64,000 nt of DNA from the NCBI RefSeq assembly GCF_017832975.1, contig NZ_JAFIBI010000001.1, positions 2,232,001-2,296,000 on the forward strand, in the 5' to 3' direction. The notes under the pieces were generated by a model. That model saw only the letters and a list, made by a program, of their open reading frames with translations, did no database searches and was not told the DNA's origin. The DNA comes from Arthrobacter sp. PvP023 (GTDB lineage Bacteria > Actinomycetota > Actinomycetes > Actinomycetales > Micrococcaceae). Shown piece after piece: positions 8,200 to 16,450 of this stretch; the first letter of the stretch is position 1; every line of letters starts with the position of its first letter. The translations under genes and the position numbers were made by a program.

Positions 8200-11100
8200 T
8201 TGCACCTCAAGAGCCTGACCGTCCGCGGATTCAAGTCGTTCGCGTCAGCCACGACGTTCGACTTCGAGCCGGGCGTCACTGCAGTGGTCGGTCCGAACGG
8301 TTCCGGCAAATCCAATGTTGTGGATGCCCTGGCCTGGGTCATGGGGGAACAGGGTGCTAAGACACTGCGCGGCGGCAAGATGGAGGACGTCATCTTCGCG
8401 GGCACGTCCGGCCGCCCGCCGCTGGGCCGGGCCCACGTCTCGTTGACCATCGACAACACTGACGGCGCCCTGCCGATCGAATACAGCGAAGTGACGATCT
8501 CACGGACGCTGTTCCGCACCGGCGGGTCCGAGTACGCCATCAACGGTGCGGGCTGCCGTCTCCTGGACATCCAGGAACTGCTCTCCGATTCCGGCCTGGG
8601 CCGGGAAATGCACGTGATCGTGGGGCAGGGGCAGCTGGACAAGGTCCTCCACGCCACCCCCGAGGACCGGCGCGGCTTTATTGAAGAGGCGGCGGGCATC
8701 CTCAAACACCGCCGGCGCAAGGAAAAAACGGTCCGGAAGCTGGAAGCGATGCAGGCAAACCTGCAAAGACTGAGCGATCTCACCAGTGAAATCCGGCGAC
8801 AGCTGACCCCCCTGGGCAAACAGGCGGAAGTGGCGCGCCGGGCCCAAAGTGTCCAGTTTGACGTCAGGGACGCCCGTGCCAGGCTCCTGGCGGACGACCT
8901 GGTGCAGTTGCAGTCCGCCCTTGCCCAGGACGTGGCCGACGAATCCGCGCTGAAGGCGCGCCGGGCCGTTGTGGAGGAGGGCCTTGAAACCGGTCGTCAG
9001 CGGCAGGCGGCGTTGGAACAACTCGCGGCCGAGGCAACCCCGCGGCTCAATGCAGCGCGTGACACCTGGTACCAGCTATCGGCGGGCCGGGAAAGATTCC
9101 GTTCCCTCGGGTCGCTTGCTGAGGAACGCCGCCGGCTGCTGGGAGCTGCGGACGAGATACCGGATTCCGGAAGGGACCCGGACCAGCTCGAAAGGAATGC
9201 CGCCCGGGTCCGCGAAGAACAGGCCGCCCTGGAAGACGCGATCCTGCGACAGCGAACGGCACTTGAAGCCGCGTCGGCAGCCAAGCAGGAAGCCGAAAGT
9301 GCTGCAAGTGCCGAAGACAAACGATTGGCTGCGGTGCTCCGTGCCGCCGCCGACCGCCGTGAAGGTCTGGCAAAATTGGCCGGCCAGGTGGGTGCGGCGC
9401 GCTCACGCGTGGAAGCTGCGCAGGCCGAGCTTGGCCGGCTCCGGGAATCCCAAACGGCCGGTGATGAGCGCCGACGCCGCGCCCAGAGCGAGTTCACGGC
9501 GCTGGAATCGCAGGTCGCGGGCGTCGAGGACGGCGAGGAATCCCTGGACGCTGATTACGAGGATGCCAGCGATTCGCTGGACGCAATCCTAGCGGACATC
9601 GAGGCGCTGAAATCTGCCGAACGCGAGGGGGAACGGGAGCGCGATTCGCTGCAGGCCAGGCGGGACGCGCTGCAGCTTGGGCTCAACCGCAAGGACGGGT
9701 CAGGCCGGGTGGCGGACTCGGGACTGCCCGGGATCATGGGGCCCCTGGCATCCATGCTCTCGGTCGAGCCCGGGTATGAAGCGGCAATCGCTGCCGCGCT
9801 GGGAAACTGTTCGGATGCCGTTGTGGTCAGGGATGCCGGCACCGCCGTCGAGGCCCTGGAGCTACTGAAGGCCGACGACGCCGGCCTTGCCTCGCTGCTG
9901 TTGGCGGTGCCGGCCGGGCAGGTCGCCGCGGACCCGCCGTCCGGCGTCGAAGCCGCGCCAGCGCCGGGGCCCCTTCCCGGGGGTGCCCGCTGGGCCGCGG
10001 ACCTGGTCGCCGCCTCTGCCGCCGGACTTAACGGGTTCCCGTCAACACCGGAGGATGACGCCTCCGGGACGGCCGCCCCGATGCACGCCCTTCTGCGCAG
10101 GCTGCTGGCGGGTACTGTCGTTGCTGAAGACTTGGAGTCGGCGTCGGCGCTCATCCACGCGCAGCCCGGTCTGACCGTCGTGACACGGGCGGGCGATGTC
10201 TTCACCGCATTCACCGTCCGGGGCGGCTCGGCGAGTGCACCGTCACTGCTGGAGGTGCAGGCCGCCGTCGACGACGCCGGGACCAGGCTCGCCAAGGTCA
10301 GCGCTGATCTTGAACGGAACCGGTTCGCACTCGCCGCCGCCCAGGCACGAAAGACACAGGCCCAGGAACGCGCGGATGCCGCCTTGGAGCGGCTCCACGA
10401 ATCGGATGCCCGGCTGGCGGCCGTGGCCGAAAGGCTGGGACATTTGAACTCGGTGCTGAGGAGCGCCGTGGGCGAGAGCGAACGGCTTGGTGCTTCGCTG
10501 GCAAGGGCAGAGGCCAATATGGTGGCCGGGGAGGAGGCTCTGCAGGCTGCAGTCGCACGCCTGGAAGCAGCCCGGCAGGCCCCTGAGGATGAGGAACCGT
10601 CGGCTGAGCTCAGGGACGAACTGGCCCTGGCTGCGTCTGCTGCGAGGGCGGCCGAGATGGAGGCCAGGCTTTCGCTGCGGAGCGCCGAAGAGCAGCTGAC
10701 CGCCACCCGCAACCGCGCCCTGTCCCTGGAGCGGGCGGCGGCGGCGGAGCGTCGGGCACGGGAAGAAGCCGCTCAGCGCGCCCGCCGCCGCAGGCTCCAG
10801 GCGCGCCGGGCGGCGGCCGTATCAGCTGCGGTGGAGCAGGTCATCGGCTTCATGGACATCTCCGTGGAGCTTGCCCGGCATTCGCGGGATCTGGCAGAGG
10901 AAGAGCGGGAGCTCCGGGACCGTGAACTGGTCGACGTGAGGTCCCAGAACGATTCCCTGAGCCGCGAGCTTGCGGAATTGACGGATTCGGTGCACCGCGA
11001 CGAGCTTGCCCGCACCCAGCAGCGGCTGCGGATCGAATCCCTCGAATTGCGGTCCGTCGAGGAACTCGGCTTATCACCGGACCAGCTCGTGGCAGACTAT

Positions 11101-11868
11101 GGACCCGACCAGCTGGTGCCGGTGCCGGCGGGGACGTCCAATGACAAGTGGGCCGCCCTCCGGGCACCGGTGGACGAGAACGGCGCGCCGGTCCTGGAAG
11201 GCAAGCCCTTCGTCCGCGATGAGCAGGAAAAACGGCTCCGCAAAGCAGAGCGGGACCTTTCCTCGCTGGGACGGGTGAATCCGCTGGCCTTGGAGGAATT
11301 CGCCGCGCTCGAGGAACGGCACCAGTTCCTTAGCAGCCAACTCGAGGACCTCAAATCCAGCCGTAAGGACCTGCTGGACATCATCAAGGAAGTGGATGAC
11401 CGTGTGCAGAAGGTGTTCGCCGAAGCGTTCGCTGATACCTCGGCACAGTTCGTCCGGGTTTTCGCCCGGCTCTTTCCGGGCGGTGAAGGCCGGCTTATCC
11501 TGACCGACCCTTCAGACATGCTCACCACCGGAATTGAAGTGGAGGCGCGGCCGGCCGGCAAGAAGATCAAACGGCTCTCACTGCTGTCCGGGGGCGAGCG
11601 TTCGCTGACCGCAGTGGCCCTGCTGGTGGCCATCTTCAAAGCGAGGCCATCCCCGTTTTATGTGATGGACGAAGTGGAGGCCGCCCTGGACGACACCAAC
11701 CTGGGCCGGCTGATCACGATTTTCGAGGAACTCCGCGAGTCCAGCCAGCTGATTGTCATCACGCACCAGAAACGGACCATGGAGGTTGCCGACGCGCTCT
11801 ACGGCGTCACCATGCGGGGTGACGGGGTCTCAACCGTCATCAGTCAGCGGCTCGGCGCGGACGTATAG
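8200..11868 (+). CDS. smc: Chromosome segregation ATPase SMC
   Basis: Bacterial condensin core subunit that organises and segregates the chromosome with ScpA/ScpB. 1222 residues. Walker A GPNGSGKS is at 31-38; long coiled coils rich in Glu/Arg/Ala run on both sides of a hinge at about 505-660 (which contains GLPGIMGPLASML and the final FTVRGGSAS); the ABC signature LSGGE is near 1129 and Walker B VMDEVEAALDD near 1155-1165. Start is TTG at 8200 with AGGAG at 8182-8186, a long 13-base spacing; no closer start gives the conserved MHLKSLTVRGFKSF opening. Preceded by a small CAAGGC/GCCTTG hairpin (about 8111-8134) that may end mutM transcripts. Confidence 0.97.
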   Translation: MHLKSLTVRGFKSFASATTFDFEPGVTAVVGPNGSGKSNVVDALAWVMGEQGAKTLRGGKMEDVIFAGTSGRPPLGRAHVSLTIDNTDGALPIEYSEVTISRTLFRTGGSEYAINGAGCRLLDIQELLSDSGLGREMHVIVGQGQLDKVLHATPEDRRGFIEEAAGILKHRRRKEKTVRKLEAMQANLQRLSDLTSEIRRQLTPLGKQAEVARRAQSVQFDVRDARARLLADDLVQLQSALAQDVADESALKARRAVVEEGLETGRQRQAALEQLAAEATPRLNAARDTWYQLSAGRERFRSLGSLAEERRRLLGAADEIPDSGRDPDQLERNAARVREEQAALEDAILRQRTALEAASAAKQEAESAASAEDKRLAAVLRAAADRREGLAKLAGQVGAARSRVEAAQAELGRLRESQTAGDERRRRAQSEFTALESQVAGVEDGEESLDADYEDASDSLDAILADIEALKSAEREGERERDSLQARRDALQLGLNRKDGSGRVADSGLPGIMGPLASMLSVEPGYEAAIAAALGNCSDAVVVRDAGTAVEALELLKADDAGLASLLLAVPAGQVAADPPSGVEAAPAPGPLPGGARWAADLVAASAAGLNGFPSTPEDDASGTAAPMHALLRRLLAGTVVAEDLESASALIHAQPGLTVVTRAGDVFTAFTVRGGSASAPSLLEVQAAVDDAGTRLAKVSADLERNRFALAAAQARKTQAQERADAALERLHESDARLAAVAERLGHLNSVLRSAVGESERLGASLARAEANMVAGEEALQAAVARLEAARQAPEDEEPSAELRDELALAASAARAAEMEARLSLRSAEEQLTATRNRALSLERAAAAERRAREEAAQRARRRRLQARRAAAVSAAVEQVIGFMDISVELARHSRDLAEEERELRDRELVDVRSQNDSLSRELAELTDSVHRDELARTQQRLRIESLELRSVEELGLSPDQLVADYGPDQLVPVPAGTSNDKWAALRAPVDENGAPVLEGKPFVRDEQEKRLRKAERDLSSLGRVNPLALEEFAALEERHQFLSSQLEDLKSSRKDLLDIIKEVDDRVQKVFAEAFADTSAQFVRVFARLFPGGEGRLILTDPSDMLTTGIEVEARPAGKKIKRLSLLSGGERSLTAVALLVAIFKARPSPFYVMDEVEAALDDTNLGRLITIFEELRESSQLIVITHQKRTMEVADALYGVTMRGDGVSTVISQRLGADV

Positions 11869-11888
11869 CGGCCCGGACCGCAGCATTT

Positions 11889-11903
11889 CATGTGTGACAC
11901 ATG
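11889..11903. promoter_or_regulatory. 15-bp palindrome between smc and ftsY
   Basis: CATGTGT-G-ACACATG is a perfect 7-1-7 inverted repeat, 29 bases before the ftsY start and 20 after the smc stop. It is too short in loop to be a terminator, so a protein-binding site is the better reading. The binding protein is not known from the sequence. Confidence 0.45.
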
Positions 11904-11931
11904 GGTGAAACGTGTGTGAGAAGCTAGGGGA

Positions 11932-13146
11932 GTGAATGACATCCTCCCCATTATTCTTGCCATCCTCGCTGCCCTGGTGGTCATTGGCGGACTGATCCCG
12001 GTCCTCCTGAAGACCCGCCGGAACATCACCAAGTACCCGGGCACCCGCGACGCCAACGATCCCGTCGAGCCCGTGCGCGGCGCGGGCGGAACGCTGGTGG
12101 AGGACCGCCCGGCGGTGACGCCCGAGCGCAAGGCGCCCGGCGCCGTCGACCTCGAAGACCTGGAGACCGCCGAGGTACCCGATGACGCGGCGGGGCTTGA
12201 GACCATTGCAGTAGAGACACCGTTGCCCGTTGCGGGACGGCTGACGAGGCTCCGGGAACGCCTTGTCAGGTCCAACAACATCCTCGGCAAGGGCCTGCTG
12301 GCGCTCCTCTCCAGCGACAAGATCGATGAGGACGTCTGGGACGAGGTCGAGGAAACCCTCCTTCTCGCGGACCTTGGCACCGAGCCGACCATGCAGCTGG
12401 TTGACGCCCTCCGGGAGCGCGTCAAGGTGCTGGGCACGCGGACCCCCGAACAGGTCAAAGCCCTGCTTCGTGAAGAACTCATCAAGCTCGTGGACCCGAC
12501 CATGGACCGCAGCCTCCGTACCGAACGCCATGCCGACAAGCCCGCCGTCATGATGGTGGTGGGCGTCAACGGCGTCGGTAAGACCACCACGGTGGGCAAG
12601 CTCGCACGCGTCCTCGTGGCCGAGGACAAGGACGTTCTGCTGGGCGCCGCGGACACTTTCCGTGCGGCCGCCGCGGAGCAGCTCGCCACGTGGGGCCAGC
12701 GCGTCGGTGTCCCCACGGTGAAGTCCGACGTCGACGGCGCCGATCCCGCCTCTGTCGCCTATGAAGCGGTCAAGGCAGGCATCGACCAGGAGGTCGACGT
12801 GGTGATGATCGACACCGCCGGCCGGCTCCAGAACAAAGTGGGCCTGATGGACGAGCTTGGCAAGGTCAAGCGAGTCATTGAAAAGCTGGCCGAGGTGGAT
12901 GAAGTCCTGCTGGTGCTGGATGCCACCACCGGACAAAACGGCCTGAACCAGGCCCGCGTGTTTTCCGAAGTAGTCAACATCACCGGCATTGTGCTCACCA
13001 AGCTGGACGGCACTGCCAAGGGCGGCATCGTGGTGGCAATCCAGAAGACGCTCGGGGTTCCGGTCAAGCTGATCGGGCTGGGCGAAGGCGCGGATGACCT
13101 GGCCCCGTTCGATGCCGAGAGCTTCGTGGACGCCCTGCTGAACTGA
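11932..13146 (+). CDS. ftsY: Signal recognition particle receptor FtsY
   Basis: SRP receptor GTPase that docks ribosome-SRP complexes at the membrane. 404 residues starting at GTG 11932. An N-terminal membrane segment covers residues 3-26, followed by an acidic linker (about 40-95), the NG domain with Walker A GVNGVGKTTT near 211-220, and the GTPase motif DTAGRLQ near 293-299, with TKLDGTAKGG further on. The partner GTPase Ffh is encoded 4.8 kb downstream. The AGGGGA directly before the start is close for a Shine-Dalgarno. Confidence 0.96.
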   Translation: MNDILPIILAILAALVVIGGLIPVLLKTRRNITKYPGTRDANDPVEPVRGAGGTLVEDRPAVTPERKAPGAVDLEDLETAEVPDDAAGLETIAVETPLPVAGRLTRLRERLVRSNNILGKGLLALLSSDKIDEDVWDEVEETLLLADLGTEPTMQLVDALRERVKVLGTRTPEQVKALLREELIKLVDPTMDRSLRTERHADKPAVMMVVGVNGVGKTTTVGKLARVLVAEDKDVLLGAADTFRAAAAEQLATWGQRVGVPTVKSDVDGADPASVAYEAVKAGIDQEVDVVMIDTAGRLQNKVGLMDELGKVKRVIEKLAEVDEVLLVLDATTGQNGLNQARVFSEVVNITGIVLTKLDGTAKGGIVVAIQKTLGVPVKLIGLGEGADDLAPFDAESFVDALLN

Positions 13147-13193
13147 GCAGGCTACCCAACCCGGCTGGCTACTGAACCCGGCATGCCGCTGAA

Positions 13194-14456
13194 CTAAGCG
13201 GGCCGTTTGAGGGTCTCCCGCGCGAGCAGCCAGCCGGCCGCGGCCACGACGAGCACGCCGCCGGTCACGCCGAATGCCCACCCGTATCCGAGCCGGTCCG
13301 CCAGGAGCCCGGCAAGGACCGGGCCGATGATGGCGCCGGCGTCGGACATCATTTGGAAGACCGCCAGCACGCGGCCGCCGGAACGGCCGTTGCCGATCAC
13401 ATCGGCGATGGCGGCCTGCTGGGCCGGACCCAGCAGGCCGGAACCTATTCCGGCGACGGCGGAGGCCGCCAGGAACCAGGGCATGTCGTGGGTCAGTCCG
13501 ATGCCTGCGGTCGCCACACCGGTGAGTACCAGCCCGGAGATCATCAACGGCTTGCGGCCCAGGCTGTCGGCAAGTTTCCCCGAGACGGTCAGCGCTGCCG
13601 CATTGCCGCCGGCAAAAACCGCCAGCGCCCAACCCGCCGCAGCCGGTCCGGCGTTCAGCGCAGCCACGGCGAAAAGCGGCACGGTGGCCATCCGGACACC
13701 GAACGTTGCCCAGCCGTTGGCGAAGCTGGAGAACAGCCCCGCACGGTAGGCACTGTCATGCAAAGCCTCGCCGAGCTTCATCGCCGGCTCCAGGCTGCCA
13801 TCCTTCCGTGATTTGCCGGGCACATGGCTGAGTTGCGTCTGGACCACCAGCGCGGCCAGGACCAGCGCAGCGGCATACGCCAGGAACGGGATGCGGAGGC
13901 CGAAACCGGCAAGCATTCCGCCGACGATAGGGCCGCAGACGTTGCCGATGAGGAAGGCGGACGCGTAGGCGCCGGAGACCCGGCCCCGGCTCTCCGGCGG
14001 CGCCAGCCGGACCACCAGCGCCATGGACGCGACTGTGAACATCACCGAACCGGCGCCGCCCAGGCCCCGGAAAATGAGCAGCTGCCAATAATCCTGGGCG
14101 AAGGCGCAGGCCGCAGTTGAGGCTGCCACGATCAACAGGCCGGCCACATAGACCGGCCGTTCGCCCAGCTTCACGACCAGCGCGCCGCCGGCGGGCGCGA
14201 ACAGCAGCCGCATGAAGGCAAAAATACTCACGATCACGGCCGCGGCCGTTGCCCCGACGTCAAACGTGGTGGCGAACTGGGGCAATACCGGCGCAACGAG
14301 CCCGAACCCCAACGCGATCAGGAACGCAGCGGCCAGCATCACCTTAATGTCGCGGGGGAGCCTTGTGGAAGCAGGCTGTATTGCAGCGTCGGGGTGGTCG
14401 GATTGGCCACCATCCCGGCGGGGCAGGGCCTTGCCGGAGCGGAAACGATCGGTCAT
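13194..14456 (-). CDS. MFS transporter
   Basis: Major facilitator superfamily membrane transporter, about 420 residues with roughly twelve hydrophobic segments. The typical motif-A-like loop GKLADSLGRKP is in the central part and the final helices run through AGLLADRLGYGWAFGV. The frame is open to 14573, but Met at 14456 (TDRFRSGK) has AAGGA about ten bases upstream and removes a cysteine-rich non-membrane leader. Style resembles multidrug efflux proteins of the EmrD/Bcr type; substrate cannot be told. Convergent with ftsY and divergent from amt; the intervening region has a palindrome at 14551-14566. Confidence 0.87.
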   Translation of the reverse strand: MTDRFRSGKALPRRDGGQSDHPDAAIQPASTRLPRDIKVMLAAAFLIALGFGLVAPVLPQFATTFDVGATAAAVIVSIFAFMRLLFAPAGGALVVKLGERPVYVAGLLIVAASTAACAFAQDYWQLLIFRGLGGAGSVMFTVASMALVVRLAPPESRGRVSGAYASAFLIGNVCGPIVGGMLAGFGLRIPFLAYAAALVLAALVVQTQLSHVPGKSRKDGSLEPAMKLGEALHDSAYRAGLFSSFANGWATFGVRMATVPLFAVAALNAGPAAAGWALAVFAGGNAAALTVSGKLADSLGRKPLMISGLVLTGVATAGIGLTHDMPWFLAASAVAGIGSGLLGPAQQAAIADVIGNGRSGGRVLAVFQMMSDAGAIIGPVLAGLLADRLGYGWAFGVTGGVLVVAAAGWLLARETLKRPA

Positions 14457-14550
14457 GGTGCCGTGGTCCTTGCAGGGTGCTGGGAAGTGCGGTTTGGGAC
14501 TGGTGAAACATATCCGTAACAAGCAGGATATGCACCATTTACTTCCGGGA

Positions 14551-14566
14551 GGTTGTTGTAACAACC
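14551..14566. promoter_or_regulatory. Palindrome between MFS gene and amt
   Basis: GGTTGTT-GT-AACAACC is a perfect 7-2-7 inverted repeat. It is 95-110 bases before the MFS start and about 130 before amt. The sub-sequence GTAACAA recurs in the same orientation 42 bases away (14516-14522 and 14558-14564), about four helical turns. It fits an operator for one of the two divergent genes. It does not match a GlnR box of the GTnAC-n6-GnAAC form. Confidence 0.45.
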
Positions 14567-14694
14567 CGGACATCTAATTCCTCCGCCGGCGAAACACTGC
14601 CCGGCAAAAATCGTCTAAGAACGCAAAAAGGCGTTGGGCAAGCGGACGAGTCCGCAGGATCAACTAAGCATCTAGGCAAGGGAGGACGTGCACC

Positions 14695-16047
14695 ATGGAA
14701 CTTACCGCAGGTCACGTATGGCTCATGGTTGCGGCGGCACTTGTGCTGTTCATGACACCAGGGCTGGCATTTTTCTACGGCGGCATGACACGTGCGAAGG
14801 CCGCGCTGAACATGATGATGATGAGCTTCATCTCCATCGGCATGGTTGGCGTGGTGTGGGTGCTGTGGGGCGCATCGATGAGCTCCGGCGAAGGCTTCAT
14901 GCAGATCGTCGGCAACCCGTTCGCAACGTTCGGACTTGAAGGCATCACCACTCCGGACGGGCTTATCAAGGTCGGCTACGCAGCAACGTTCGCCATCATC
15001 ACGGTGGCACTGATCAGCGGCGCCATCGCGGACCGCGCAAAGTTCGGCGCATGGACCGTGTTCGTCCCTGTCTGGGTAACGCTGGTCTACTGCCCGATCG
15101 CTTACATGGTCTGGGGCGGAGGCCTCTTCGGGCCTGAAGGCGCAGTCGGCCAGGCTCTCGGTCCGGCAATCGACTTCGCCGGCGGTACGGTAGTCCACAT
15201 CAACGCCGGTGTTGCAGCCCTGATCCTTGTCCTGATCATCGGCAACCGCAAGGGCTTCGGCAAGGACCCGAACCACCGTCCCCACAACATCCCGTTCGTG
15301 ATGCTCGGCGCGGCCATCCTGTGGTTCGGCTGGTTCGGCTTCAACGGCGGCGCGGCAACCACGGCAGAACAGGGCGGCCTCATCTGGGTCAATACCCTTG
15401 CCGCACCGGCAGCTGCCATGCTCGGCTGGCTCGTCACCGAACGCATCCGCGACGGCCACCCCACCTCACTTGGTGCCGCTTCCGGTGTTGTTGCCGGCCT
15501 GGTCGCCATCACCCCGGCCTGCGCCAATGTCAGCCCGGTCGGTGCACTTGGCCTGGGCGTCGTCGCCGGTGTGGCCTCCGCCCTGGCAGTCGGCCTCAAG
15601 TTCCGCTGGGGCTTCGACGACTCGCTGGACGTCGTCGGCGTCCACCTTGTATCGGGCATCATCGGCACTGTCGCCCTGGGCTTCATCGCCCTCCCGGTTG
15701 AGGGCGTCGGCGGCGGCCTCTTCTACGGCGGCGGCCTGACCCAGCTGTGGGCCCAGCTCGCAGCGGCAGGAATCGCCATCGCCTACTCGGCCATCCTGAC
15801 GTCGGTGATTGCACTGGCCATCCACAAGACGATGGGCTTCCGTGTCTCACAGGAGCAGGAAGTTGTGGGCGTGGACCTCAGCCTGCACGCAGAAACCGCC
15901 TACGAGTTCGGTGTCGGCGGCCACGGCGGAAGCTTCCAGCCGCTGCATGAACTGATTACCGGCAAGCAGGGCGATGAGTCCGCTCCGGTAACCGAAGACG
16001 GTAAGAAGACTGACGCAGCAACAGGTAAGGAAAGTGTGGGGGCATGA
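14695..16047 (+). CDS. amt: Ammonium transporter Amt
   Basis: Trimeric ammonium channel of the Amt/MEP/Rh family, 450 residues, about eleven transmembrane helices. The twin pore histidines are recognisable in the segments TVVHINAGVAAL and VGVHLVSGIIGTV. A hydrophilic C-terminal tail (from about residue 400) is where PII binds and blocks the channel, and is extended here by a charged stretch. AGGGAGG lies upstream of the ATG at 14695. Its stop overlaps the start of the PII gene as ATGA at 16044-16047, so the two are coupled. Confidence 0.96.
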   Translation: MELTAGHVWLMVAAALVLFMTPGLAFFYGGMTRAKAALNMMMMSFISIGMVGVVWVLWGASMSSGEGFMQIVGNPFATFGLEGITTPDGLIKVGYAATFAIITVALISGAIADRAKFGAWTVFVPVWVTLVYCPIAYMVWGGGLFGPEGAVGQALGPAIDFAGGTVVHINAGVAALILVLIIGNRKGFGKDPNHRPHNIPFVMLGAAILWFGWFGFNGGAATTAEQGGLIWVNTLAAPAAAMLGWLVTERIRDGHPTSLGAASGVVAGLVAITPACANVSPVGALGLGVVAGVASALAVGLKFRWGFDDSLDVVGVHLVSGIIGTVALGFIALPVEGVGGGLFYGGGLTQLWAQLAAAGIAIAYSAILTSVIALAIHKTMGFRVSQEQEVVGVDLSLHAETAYEFGVGGHGGSFQPLHELITGKQGDESAPVTEDGKKTDAATGKESVGA

Positions 16048-16382
16048 AACTGATCACAGCAATCGTCCGGCCGGAAAAGCTAGACTCCATCCGGGAGGGG
16101 CTCGAATCCTATGGTGTGCAGGGCCTCACGGTCAGCGCGGCCAGCGGATACGGCAGGCAGCGCGGGTATACGGAGGTATACCGCGGGGCTGAGTACAACG
16201 TGGACCTGCTTCCTAAGATCCGCGTTGAGGTCCTGGCCACGGACGAACAGGCGGACGACATCCTGGATGTCATCATCGCCAGCTCCAACACAGGGCGTGC
16301 CGGCGACGGCAAGGTCTGGACGGTGGACGTTTTTGAAGCTGTAAGAGTACGAACGGGAGAACGCGGCTCGGCCGCTATCTAG
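16044..16382 (+). CDS. glnK: Nitrogen regulatory protein P-II (GlnK type)
   Basis: Trimeric signal protein that senses ATP/ADP and 2-oxoglutarate and binds the Amt C-terminus. 112 residues. The T-loop contains Tyr51 in GAEYNVDL, the residue that is uridylylated or adenylylated by GlnD; the C-terminal signature TGRAGDGKVWV-type text is at about residues 83-95. Translationally coupled to amt. In many actinobacteria glnD follows immediately, but here a terminator and then a convergent G6PDH gene follow, so the modifying enzyme is not in this window. Confidence 0.95.
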   Translation: MKLITAIVRPEKLDSIREGLESYGVQGLTVSAASGYGRQRGYTEVYRGAEYNVDLLPKIRVEVLATDEQADDILDVIIASSNTGRAGDGKVWTVDVFEAVRVRTGERGSAAI

Positions 16383-16399
16383 CCCACGCACAACGCATG

Positions 16400-16433
16400 A
16401 AGCGGGCCGCTACCTTCTGGTAGCGGCCCGCTT
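16400..16433. terminator. Bidirectional terminator between PII and G6PDH genes
   Basis: A perfect 15-bp stem (16400-16414 with 16419-16433) closes a TTCT loop; the right arm is followed by TTGTG and the left arm is preceded by ATGA. It separates the convergent amt-PII operon and the G6PDH gene and could serve both. Confidence 0.85.
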
Positions 16434-16450
16434 TGTGCATTCGAAACGAC

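Noticed and set aside
11830..13632. 600-codon minus-strand frame across ftsY
   Set aside because: Antisense to a clear ftsY with Walker motifs; no start context and composition typical of a shadow frame.
14527..14566. GlnR binding box upstream of amt
   Set aside because: GTAAC is present but the partner half-site GnAAC at six bases is missing.
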